Positions 1 through 7,207 of a stretch of DNA of 64,000 nt are shown one piece after another. Origin of the DNA: Mesorhizobium sp. J428 (GTDB taxonomy: Bacteria; Pseudomonadota; Alphaproteobacteria; Rhizobiales; Rhizobiaceae). Made by a program: the position numbers and the translations under genes. The first letter of the stretch is position 1. Each line of letters opens with the position of its first letter. The notes beneath the pieces were generated by a model, which ran no database searches, was not told the DNA's origin, and saw only the letters and a program-made list of their open reading frames with translations. The stretch spans positions 3,324,001 to 3,388,000 of the forward strand of contig NZ_JAJOMX010000001.1 in the NCBI RefSeq assembly GCF_024699925.1, read 5' to 3'.

Positions 1-51
1 GACGCCATCGTCGAGACGCGCGGCCGACCGCTGATGATCGTCTCCGACAAC
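1..51 (+). pseudogene. IS3-family transposase OrfB, left fragment
   Basis: The first 17 codons are open and read DAIVETRGRPLMIVSDN, the part of an IS3-family OrfB (rve/DDE integrase fold) that ends in the second catalytic Asp of the VSDN motif. The gene enters from outside the window. It breaks at base 51, and its continuation (YGTELTS...) resumes in the same frame at 1682 once the 1630-bp IS110-family insert is removed. It is therefore a broken transposase; its N-terminal half is not visible here. Confidence 0.75.
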
Positions 52-287
52 GTCCTATGTTGGGAAGAATTGGCGGTATCGGGCGTCAGGTCACGGGGCA
101 TCTGAGCGATCAGATACCCTGATAAAGTTGCCCAGGCGGGCTCCGCCGTCAAGAAGCGGTCTCTCCCATAGCAAACACAGAGTACGCACGATGGCGGCTC
201 TCACCGTCCTTAAGACGAGATCCTGAATCCCAAGCGGAAGACCTGAACATTATCTACGAGGTCAGCGAACTGCCTCCACGGCCCTTG
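52..287 (-). ncRNA. candidate guide (seek/bridge) RNA region of the IS110-family element
   Basis: This 236-bp noncoding stretch lies directly 3' of the transposase gene, where IS1111-type elements encode their target-selecting RNA. Two hairpins can be drawn. The first is a 10-bp stem at 96-105/110-119 with a 4-nt loop; one pair is A-C on the plus strand but a permitted U-G on the transposase-sense strand, which favours a minus-sense RNA. The second is a 5-bp GC stem at 135-139/143-147. The role follows from family knowledge and position. The RNA ends and guide loops cannot be fixed from sequence alone. Confidence 0.4.
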
Positions 288-1547
288 TCAGAAAAGGGTT
301 CTTCCGCCTGGGCTCGCCCCCTCGAAGAAGGGACGATAGGGTTCGCCGTGTTTGATCACGGCGTGTACGGTACGCGCCATCTTGGCTGCGATTGCGGTAT
401 AGGCTTTGCGACGCAGGTGAGCGTTGTGCCGATCCTTGGCTATGTAGCGCTCGAACCTATCGCGGAAGCTGTTGGTTCGGTGTAGCACTGCGGTTTGCCC
501 TGCCATCCAGAAGGTCCGTCGAAGCCGGGCGTTGCCATATTTTGAGATCTTGCTCTGTCCTCGGAACATGCCTGATTGCACGGTGGCGAGATCCATGCCG
601 CAGAACTTTAGGAACTGGCGATGATGCCCGAAACGGCGCAGATCGCCGGCTTCGGCGAGAATGGTCAGGGCGTTGATCGGCCCAATGCCCGGAACGGTGA
701 CCAGTAGCTGGTAGTCGGGATGGTCGGACAGCAGTTCCACAGCGCGGTTCTCGACCTCATCGCGCTGGCGCACCAAGCCGCGACCCTCGGCGAGGACCAG
801 CCGGAACATCCGCAAGGCATCGGACTCTGCTGCTACAGGTAAGCCGACAGAGTCTTTGGCAGACTCGTAAATATCTGAAAGCAGGAGCGTTTTGGAAACC
901 TTCCGGCCGACGACGTTCCAGGCGGCATCAATGAAGGCCTCCTTCGTCATTGCCGAGATCATGTGCGGCGACGGGAACTGTTCCAAAAAGGCCAGGAACC
1001 AGTCGCTGCGTGCGCTGCGATGGAACCGCTCGGCTTCAGGGAAATACAGCGGCAGGTAGTGGGTCAGGATCCGGTGCCAGAGTTCGGTCTTGGAGCGCGA
1101 GATGATCTCGTGCGTCTTGGAAAGCTCCTGAATGTCGTTCGTGCCCGCGATCAGCGGATCGTGGAAAAACTGGACCGCGCCGATCTCCAGCATGCGCAGG
1201 ATGACCTGGGCGTCCTTTGGGTCGTTCTTGTCCCAGCTGTTGTGAAGGGCTTCCCGCGTCCGAGCGAGGGCAACCGAGGAGATCAGCTTCAGCTCGAAAC
1301 CGGCTGCGCCCAGATGATGCGCGAGTGCCCGATGATAATTGCCCGTCGCCTCGAATCCGATCCGGACCGGCAAGCCATACTGGCGAAGAACCGCGATCAG
1401 TCGCTCGAAATCCTCGAGGCTGTTCCGGATCGCCAATCGGCGCCGGCGCGCTTTACCGGGAACCGCGATCAGCACCTCATGCCGGTGTTTGGAAATGTCG
1501 ATGGCTACAAGAAGGGGCGAAACGGGGATAGTGTTGGCGATGGTCAT
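288..1547 (-). CDS. IS110-family transposase
   Basis: A 419-aa DEDD-type transposase/recombinase. The N-terminal RuvC-like domain shows the acidic set D17 (VAIDISKH), E66 (GFEATGNY), D109 and D112 (NDPKDAQ). The C-terminal Transposase_20 domain, about residues 280-365, starts with VPGIGPINA and contains QSGMFRGQSKISKYGN, where the catalytic serine of this family is expected. The enzyme moves the element with an element-encoded RNA rather than with long terminal repeats. The ATG start at 1547 is preceded by a purine-rich AAAGGAGA. The gene fills most of the 1630-bp element and appears intact, so the copy could still be active. Confidence 0.93.
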   Translation of the reverse strand: MTIANTIPVSPLLVAIDISKHRHEVLIAVPGKARRRRLAIRNSLEDFERLIAVLRQYGLPVRIGFEATGNYHRALAHHLGAAGFELKLISSVALARTREALHNSWDKNDPKDAQVILRMLEIGAVQFFHDPLIAGTNDIQELSKTHEIISRSKTELWHRILTHYLPLYFPEAERFHRSARSDWFLAFLEQFPSPHMISAMTKEAFIDAAWNVVGRKVSKTLLLSDIYESAKDSVGLPVAAESDALRMFRLVLAEGRGLVRQRDEVENRAVELLSDHPDYQLLVTVPGIGPINALTILAEAGDLRRFGHHRQFLKFCGMDLATVQSGMFRGQSKISKYGNARLRRTFWMAGQTAVLHRTNSFRDRFERYIAKDRHNAHLRRKAYTAIAAKMARTVHAVIKHGEPYRPFFEGASPGGRTLF

Positions 1548-1601
1548 GGCCGGTCTCCTTTACGGTGTGGTTCGCAAAACCACTGTAGAGACCCGAGACC
1601 C

Positions 1602-1653
1602 GGCTATGGCCACCTGCTGCGCTATTTTGAAGGCTGCGCAGGAGGCCATAGCC
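1602..1653. repeat. 16-bp inverted repeat upstream of the IS110 transposase
   Basis: Arms 1602-1617 and 1638-1653 pair at 15 of 16 positions (GGCTATGGCC, one mismatch, CCTGC) around a 20-nt loop. The structure sits in the 130-bp leader between the transposase start and the right end of the element. It could act as an outward transcription block, a leader structure or a recombinase-binding site. The sequence does not say which. Confidence 0.6.
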
Positions 1654-1681
1654 TTCCCAAACAATCTTCTTCCCGACGTGC

Positions 1682-1987
1682 TACGGCACCGAGCTGACGT
1701 CGCGGGCGATCCTGCAGTGGCAGGAGGACAACCGCGTCGAGTGGCACTACATCGCGCCGGGCAAGCCGACCCAGAACGGCTTCGTCGAAAGCCTGAACGG
1801 CCGCTTGCGCGACGAATGCCTCAACGAGCACCTGTTCCGCGGCATGGCAGCGGCACGCCGCATCATTGAAGAGTGGAGGATCGACTACAACGAGCACCGG
1901 CCACACACGAGCCTGCGTGGCCTCACCCCGAACGAGTTTGCAAACCGGTCCAGATCGGACCACAAGGAGAACAGAGTCCAGTTATGA
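1682..1987 (+). pseudogene. IS3-family transposase OrfB, right fragment
   Basis: In-frame continuation of the OrfB fragment at the window start. It reads [17 protein letters not shown]..., then [25 protein letters not shown] with the third catalytic Glu, and the usual C-terminus [18 protein letters not shown], ending at TGA 1987. The IS110-family insertion removed its connection to the N-terminal half, so no functional transposase is expected. The right end of the IS3 element probably lies shortly after the stop, near 2013, where GGGGGCAACGTCA resembles an IS3-type terminus; this last point is inference. Confidence 0.8.
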
Positions 1988-2152
1988 ATGAGGGCTGATC
2001 GGGGGCAACGTCAAATCAGCAAACGGAAGACTTTATACGTTCTTGGGATCCTGAACTTCGATCGGGAGTGTCGGATTGACACCAAGCCGCCGCAATGCAA
2101 TGCACTTATGATATACCAGACCCCACCCGCATGGATCGCTGAAGGAATTCTC

Positions 2153-2563
2153 ATGAAAATTAAATATCTGATCGTGCTCAGCACCGTCGTATTACTGGCT
2201 GCGTGCAATGAAAGTGATACCAATTCCTCATCGACTCCAGTCTCGACTCCTGCGCAACCCGTACCAACGACGGCTACACGTTCAAATATAGAAAGCCTTA
2301 CTACCAAGAGGGCAGAGGTACGAAAGGAGTTCCTTCGAGCTCGTGAGGAATTCCTAGCAGCCGACGCTGCGCTAAAGTTAAAGCAGACTGAACTTGAAGC
2401 TGCTAAGGAGGCCGATAATGAAACCGGTGTTCCTGCTCTAAATAAAGAGCTCGCGGGGCTAAAGTTAACTCGCGGCAACGCCGCTGCGGCGTACCTGACT
2501 GCTCGTCGAGATTACGTTGATCTCGTCAACCGCCTCGAAGGTCCGAAACAGGTACAGAATTGA
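2153..2563 (+). CDS. small coiled-coil lipoprotein
   Basis: A 136-aa protein with a type II signal peptide: MKIKYLIVL... followed by lipobox LAAC, with Cys18 as the predicted lipidated residue. A Ser/Thr/Pro-rich linker of about 25 residues leads into a charged heptad-rich stretch (about 45-125) likely to form one long alpha-helical hairpin. The ATG at 2153 is preferred over upstream in-frame codons because AAGGA precedes it and the signal peptide begins there. It is more AT-rich than its neighbours and lies between the IS remnants and the polysaccharide block, so it is probably transferred DNA. It resembles Lpp-like or entericidin-style surface lipoproteins only in general layout; no family is assigned. 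Confidence 0.7.
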   Translation: MKIKYLIVLSTVVLLAACNESDTNSSSTPVSTPAQPVPTTATRSNIESLTTKRAEVRKEFLRAREEFLAADAALKLKQTELEAAKEADNETGVPALNKELAGLKLTRGNAAAAYLTARRDYVDLVNRLEGPKQVQN

Positions 2564-2713
2564 CAAGTGTCGTGACGTTGTAGATCGATCAATCTCAATG
2601 TGGTCGTATTTCTGCCAGAGCGGCTTGAACAGCCCCGGCATTCCCGGCATTCCAGGCACTGCGGCAGTTGCTTGATTTGAGCTCTGCCGCCACCAGAATG
2701 TCGTGGCTGTTTT

Positions 2714-5700
2714 ATGGAGAGACGTTTGTCAACGACGCCATTCCGGACCTGTGTCATCGTGGTCGCGATGCACCGAAGCGGCAGTTCCGCGCTGACTTTC
2801 GTGCTTAAGTCGCTGGGCGTCTCGCTCGGTGACAATCTGCTGGACGCGACCGACTCAAATCCAAAGGGACATTGGGAGGCTTCCGACGTCGTCGCTGCGA
2901 ATGTTCGGATGTTCAAATCGCTGGATTTGTCCTGGGATAGCGTCGAGAAGTTTCCCAACGGCTGGTTCAGTTCGGCGGGTGCGGCCGACCTGGAGGCGTT
3001 CGTCGCCGCGACGCTCGAGAACAATTTCAGTAAGAAGTTCCTTTTCGGGTTCAAGGATCCGCGCCTGTGCCGCACCCTGCCTGTTTGGCTATCGCGACTG
3101 AAGAGGCACAATGCCAGGCCGCTGTGCGTCCACATTACGCGCAATCCCCTAGAAGTCGCAGCCTCACTCAACAAGCGGGACGGGATACCGGTCGCCCGCG
3201 GCCTCATGCTGTGGTTGCGCTATGTCACCGAAGGAGAACTTTACAGCCGATCGTCTGACCGGACTTTTGTCACTTATGAGGATCTCCTTTCCGATTGGCA
3301 GTCGGTAGCGGACAAGGTGGCGTCTACGGCGAACATCGTTTGGCCCCGCAACCAGCTCCGCGCCCGGGCCGAGATCGAGGAATTCCTTGAGTCCGACTTG
3401 CGTCATCATGTTTCGTCCGACGACAAGCTTCTTCGGCGCACGGATGTTCCCCATCTGGTCAAGGTCGCGTTCGGGGCGCTTCGGGAGCTCGCAGCCGATC
3501 CCCGCGATGCTTCGGCAATGGAGGCGCTCGACGGCGTGCGTCGTGACCTCGACAATGCGGATGCCAATTTCAACGCCTTGGTAGCAGGTCTTGAGGGTGA
3601 GGTTCGCAATGCAAAGCAGGCCGGCGCCTCGGCGGCGATGCGGCACAAGGAGCAGTTCGCGCAGGTGGGAGAAGGCGTCGCCAGGTTGGCGCAGACAGTT
3701 GGGATCCTCATAGGATCGCCGGAAGCCGATGTGAGGACGGTTGGGACCGAGAGCGATGCGGATACGACCCCTCACGACAAGAACCCCGAACCGACAGCGA
3801 TTCTCCGGATGCTTGACAAAATGGAGAACGAGGTCGGGGAATTCGCCAGGATCCGGGCAGGTGAAACGGGCGCGGCCATCTTGGATTTGTTGCGCGATGT
3901 CTCGGGGATTCTTCCATCTGATGTGGCGGAAGAGATTCTACGGCGCAACGAATCGGTTCCGGTGCCGGAATTGTTGGCGACCCTCCGAAAGGGCATGTCG
4001 CACCTGACCAACGAGATCGCCGGAGTTCAAGAGCTTCGGCAGAATGTCCAGGAACTGGAACAGCGGCTGGCCAGCGCGGAGCAGGAACGCCAGGCAAGTC
4101 TGGTATATCTCGACGAGCTCGGAAATCTCCTCAAGACGGAGCAGCAACGCGCCGCGGCGGCAGTCTCGGCAGCCGCGTCGGCGACCGCCGAGCGGCAGAA
4201 CCTTGAGGAGCGGCTACTTCGCGCGAAGGCGGAACTGGAACAGCGGCTGGCCAGCGCGGAGCAGGAACGCCAGGCAAGTCTGGCGAATCTCGACGAGCTC
4301 GGAAATCTCCTCAAGACGGAGCAGGAACGCGCCGCGGCGGCAGTCTCGGCAGCCGAGTCGGCCGCCACCGAGCGGCAGAACCTTGAGGGGCAGCTGCTTC
4401 GCGCGAAGGCGGAACTGGAACAGCGGCTGGCCAGCGCGGAGCAGGAACGCCAGGCAAGTCTGGCGAATCTCGACGAGCTCGGAAATCTCCTCAAGACGGA
4501 GCAGGAACGCGCCGCGACGGCAGTCTCGGCAGCCGAGTCGGCCGCCGCCGAGCGGCAGAACCTTGAGGAGCGGCTGCTTCGCGCGAAGGCGGAACTGGAA
4601 CGCCGGGATGAGTTATACATCGAGGCGGAGGCCGCGCTTACCGAGAGCGTGCGGCGGCTCGAGTCGGAGCGCGCTAGCCTCGTTACGGCTCTGGCCAGAG
4701 GTTCGGAAATATCCGAGCGCGCCAAGAAGCAGGCGACTGCTCATATTTCGCGCATGCGAAAGAAAGCGCGGGACAGCAGCGCAGCGCATCGTGAGGAGAT
4801 TGCCGACCTTGAGAGAAAGTCCCAAGAAATCGCCCGCGCGGCGCGCGAACGGATGGTCAGGGTCGCGACCGCCGTAAGCGAGGCAGACGAGTCCCGAAAT
4901 CGCTTGCGGGAACGCGCGTTGGCGCGCTTGTCGGACGCGATGGCTGAGCGGACCACCATCGTCGACATGGCGCGCCACCTGACGCGGGCGACAAGCGAGG
5001 CGCGGAGGTCGACAGTTGCGGCGGTCGTAGGTGCGGCTGCCGCTTACCGAAATTCTGTTATCCCTGTCCCTGTCCCAAGCCAGACTATCGATTTGGGTGT
5101 CATGAGGGTCGAAGCGGAAAGTTACCCGCGCAAACCCGGCTTCATGAGAGCGATCGGTTCGGGCATCTACGGGCGGCGGAACAAGGCGACCGTCGCACGG
5201 CTCTTCGATCGCGAATACTACAAGAGCCAGCTCGACGAGCAGGTGCCGTTAGACGAGGACCTCCTTGCCCACTACCTCCGGAGTGGATGGCGCAGGGGGC
5301 TGAACCCACATCCGCTATTTAGCGTCCGCTATTATCTTGAGACCTATGCCGACATAGCGTCCAACGACCTTGAGCCGTTCAGCCATTTCCTGCGGCACGG
5401 CGACAGGGAAGGCCGCAATCCGCATCCCCTTTTCCTCAACGGATACTACCGCGCGCTGCGTGGCGGAAAGCTGGATACGTCGGTCAGCGTCATCGAGGAC
5501 TTCCTTGCAAGCGGGACGGAAGGGGTCGACCCGCATCCGATCCTTGATCTCGCCATGGTGGCTTCCGCTTGCGACATGCCCGGCGCGAGCGCGTCCGAGG
5601 CGCTGATCCATTACCTGAACCAAGGCTGGCGCGATGGCGTCGATCCGTCGCCGCTGTTCAGCGCCGATTACTACCGTTCGCAATTGGGCGAGGCGGGGAC

Positions 5701-7207
5701 GGCCGGAATCGAACCCTTCGAACATTTCGTTCTCTACGGTGCGCCGAACGGGGTCTCGCCGCATCCGCTGTTCGACATGACGCACTACCGCGCGCAACTC
5801 GGGGGAAGAGATCTCCGTCACGTCGATCCGCTCGCGCACTACCTGACACTTGGCGAAGCGGAAGGGCTCACGCCGCACCCGCTGTTCGATCCGGCGATTT
5901 GCCGAAAGACAATGTTACCGGGCGAGAATCTGTCACGCGGGCTGCTTTGGCACTATCTCTCCGAGGTCGTTCCGGTGCTGGCGCGGGTCTTTGACGACGC
6001 TCACTACCGGCGACAAGTGGGGTCGACCGTCCCCGCGAACATCTCACCGCTGTGGCACTATGTGACGGAGGGATGGCGACACGGTGTCGATCCGCACCCG
6101 TTGTTTGCGGTCCGCTATTATCTTGAGACCTATGCCGACATAGCGTCCAACGACCTTGAGCCGTTCAGCCATTTCCTGCGGCACGGCGACAGGGAAGGCC
6201 GCAATCCGCATCCCCTTTTCCTCAACGGATACTACCGCGCGCTGCGTGGCGGAAAGCTGGATACGTCGGTCAGCGTCATCGAGGACTTCCTTGCAAGCGG
6301 GACGGAAGGGGTCGACCCGCATCCGATCCTTGATCTCGCCATGGTGGCTTCCGCTTGCGACATGCCCGGCGCGAGCGCGTCCGAGGCGCTGATCCATTAC
6401 CTGAACCAAGGCTGGCGCGATGGCGTCGATCCGTCGCCGCTGTTCAGCGCCGATTACTACCGTTCGCAATTGGGCGAGGCGGGGACGGCCGGAATCGAAC
6501 CCTTCGAACATTTCGTTCTCTACGGTGCGCCGAACGGGGTCTCGCCGCATCCGCTGTTCGACATGACGCACTACCGCGCGCAACTCGGGGGAAGAGATCT
6601 CCGTCACGTCGATCCGCTCGCGCACTACCTGACACTTGGCGAAGCGGAAGGGCTCACGCCGCACCCGCTGTTCGATCCTGGTTTCTACAGCCAAAGAATA
6701 CCGGCGGCGGAGGTGACCTCGCGTGGTCGCCTTTGGCATTATGTCACTGGCGGTAGTCGCAATATGCGACGAACTCATTGGCTGTTCGACGGCAACTATT
6801 TTGCAAAGCGCAGCGGTGTCACGATACCCCCTGGCGAAACCCCTTTGGGGCATTACGTCCGCCACCAGTTGTTCGACGATCCATCGCCGATCTTCGATGT
6901 CACGCATTATCTAATCAAGGTGGGCGACAGACTGAACGGACAACATCCGGCTCTGCATTTCCTAAGCACCGACCCGAAAGACTTCGTCAGTCCGCATCCC
7001 CTTTTCGACGGTGAGTTCTACAGAGCTCAGCGCGGCGTGGCCGGGGTGACGCATCCGAACCTGCTCATTGACTATCTCGAGGCCGTACCCGCGATCTCCT
7101 CCGCGAGCCCCGGTCCGTATTTCGATTCCGCATACTATCTGAAAAGGTATGTCGACATCTCGGGCGGCGGCGTCAATCCATTACCACTACCTGGCACATG
7201 GCGCTGA
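2714..7207 (+). CDS. sulfotransferase / coiled-coil / PHPLFD-repeat protein, N-terminal part of a disrupted multidomain gene
   Basis: A 1497-aa reading frame. Residues 1-230 are a PAPS-dependent sulfotransferase fold: the 5'-phosphosulfate loop is in VVAMHRSGSSALTF, followed by FKDPRLCRTLPVW and the 3'-phosphate motif ITRNPLEVAASL. Residues about 250-780 are coiled coil and include three 60-residue tandem repeats (445-630). From about residue 830 to the end are roughly 18 units of 40-46 residues with the pattern LFDxxYY...PLxHYLxxGxxxGxxPHP, a motif known from large bacterial glycosyltransferases. The frame ends artificially inside the 18th unit (VNPLPLPGTWR). A 2-bp loss near 7184 explains this, because HYLAHGADENRNPS continues the repeat in another frame. 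Substrate and location are not shown; modification of surface polysaccharide is the natural inference. Confidence 0.8.
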   Translation: MERRLSTTPFRTCVIVVAMHRSGSSALTFVLKSLGVSLGDNLLDATDSNPKGHWEASDVVAANVRMFKSLDLSWDSVEKFPNGWFSSAGAADLEAFVAATLENNFSKKFLFGFKDPRLCRTLPVWLSRLKRHNARPLCVHITRNPLEVAASLNKRDGIPVARGLMLWLRYVTEGELYSRSSDRTFVTYEDLLSDWQSVADKVASTANIVWPRNQLRARAEIEEFLESDLRHHVSSDDKLLRRTDVPHLVKVAFGALRELAADPRDASAMEALDGVRRDLDNADANFNALVAGLEGEVRNAKQAGASAAMRHKEQFAQVGEGVARLAQTVGILIGSPEADVRTVGTESDADTTPHDKNPEPTAILRMLDKMENEVGEFARIRAGETGAAILDLLRDVSGILPSDVAEEILRRNESVPVPELLATLRKGMSHLTNEIAGVQELRQNVQELEQRLASAEQERQASLVYLDELGNLLKTEQQRAAAAVSAAASATAERQNLEERLLRAKAELEQRLASAEQERQASLANLDELGNLLKTEQERAAAAVSAAESAATERQNLEGQLLRAKAELEQRLASAEQERQASLANLDELGNLLKTEQERAATAVSAAESAAAERQNLEERLLRAKAELERRDELYIEAEAALTESVRRLESERASLVTALARGSEISERAKKQATAHISRMRKKARDSSAAHREEIADLERKSQEIARAARERMVRVATAVSEADESRNRLRERALARLSDAMAERTTIVDMARHLTRATSEARRSTVAAVVGAAAAYRNSVIPVPVPSQTIDLGVMRVEAESYPRKPGFMRAIGSGIYGRRNKATVARLFDREYYKSQLDEQVPLDEDLLAHYLRSGWRRGLNPHPLFSVRYYLETYADIASNDLEPFSHFLRHGDREGRNPHPLFLNGYYRALRGGKLDTSVSVIEDFLASGTEGVDPHPILDLAMVASACDMPGASASEALIHYLNQGWRDGVDPSPLFSADYYRSQLGEAGTAGIEPFEHFVLYGAPNGVSPHPLFDMTHYRAQLGGRDLRHVDPLAHYLTLGEAEGLTPHPLFDPAICRKTMLPGENLSRGLLWHYLSEVVPVLARVFDDAHYRRQVGSTVPANISPLWHYVTEGWRHGVDPHPLFAVRYYLETYADIASNDLEPFSHFLRHGDREGRNPHPLFLNGYYRALRGGKLDTSVSVIEDFLASGTEGVDPHPILDLAMVASACDMPGASASEALIHYLNQGWRDGVDPSPLFSADYYRSQLGEAGTAGIEPFEHFVLYGAPNGVSPHPLFDMTHYRAQLGGRDLRHVDPLAHYLTLGEAEGLTPHPLFDPGFYSQRIPAAEVTSRGRLWHYVTGGSRNMRRTHWLFDGNYFAKRSGVTIPPGETPLGHYVRHQLFDDPSPIFDVTHYLIKVGDRLNGQHPALHFLSTDPKDFVSPHPLFDGEFYRAQRGVAGVTHPNLLIDYLEAVPAISSASPGPYFDSAYYLKRYVDISGGGVNPLPLPGTWR
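4051..4590 (+). repeat. three tandem 180-bp repeats in coiled-coil region
   Basis: Three copies with an exact 180-bp (60-codon) period at about 4051-4230, 4231-4410 and 4411-4590. Each begins with codons for ELEQRLASAEQERQASL. Copies differ by only a few bases, which points to recent expansion. The in-frame period lengthens the coiled coil without breaking the reading frame. Confidence 0.9.
5324..5892 (+). repeat. 569-bp direct repeat, copy 1
   Basis: As far as can be read by eye, this is identical base for base to 6110-6678, at an offset of 786 bp (262 codons, in frame). It encodes units VRYYLETYADIASND through PHPLFDP of the surface-repeat domain. The identity covers silent positions too. 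Confidence 0.93.
6110..6678 (+). repeat. 569-bp direct repeat, copy 2
   Basis: Second copy of the 5324-5892 segment, with the same boundaries (GTCCGCTATTATC to TTCGATCC). Together with the 217-bp segment between the copies it forms an in-frame internal duplication of five to six repeat units. Confidence 0.93.

Larger units (their letters stand above)
51..1680 (-). mobile_element. IS110-family (IS1111-type) insertion sequence in an IS3 orfB
   Basis: The ends are deduced from the interrupted host gene: deleting 1630 bp (51-1680, or equally 52-1681) rejoins codons AAC and TAC of the IS3 orfB in frame. Inside the ends lie subterminal inverted repeats, GTTGGGAAGAA at 59-69 and TTCTTCCCGAC at 1667-1677, matching at 10 of 11 positions. 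About 7 bp lie outside the left repeat and 3 bp outside the right one. That asymmetric layout, the absence of a clear target duplication and a long noncoding stretch 3' of the transposase gene are features of the IS1111 group of IS110-family elements. The exact ends are uncertain by one base. Confidence 0.8.
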
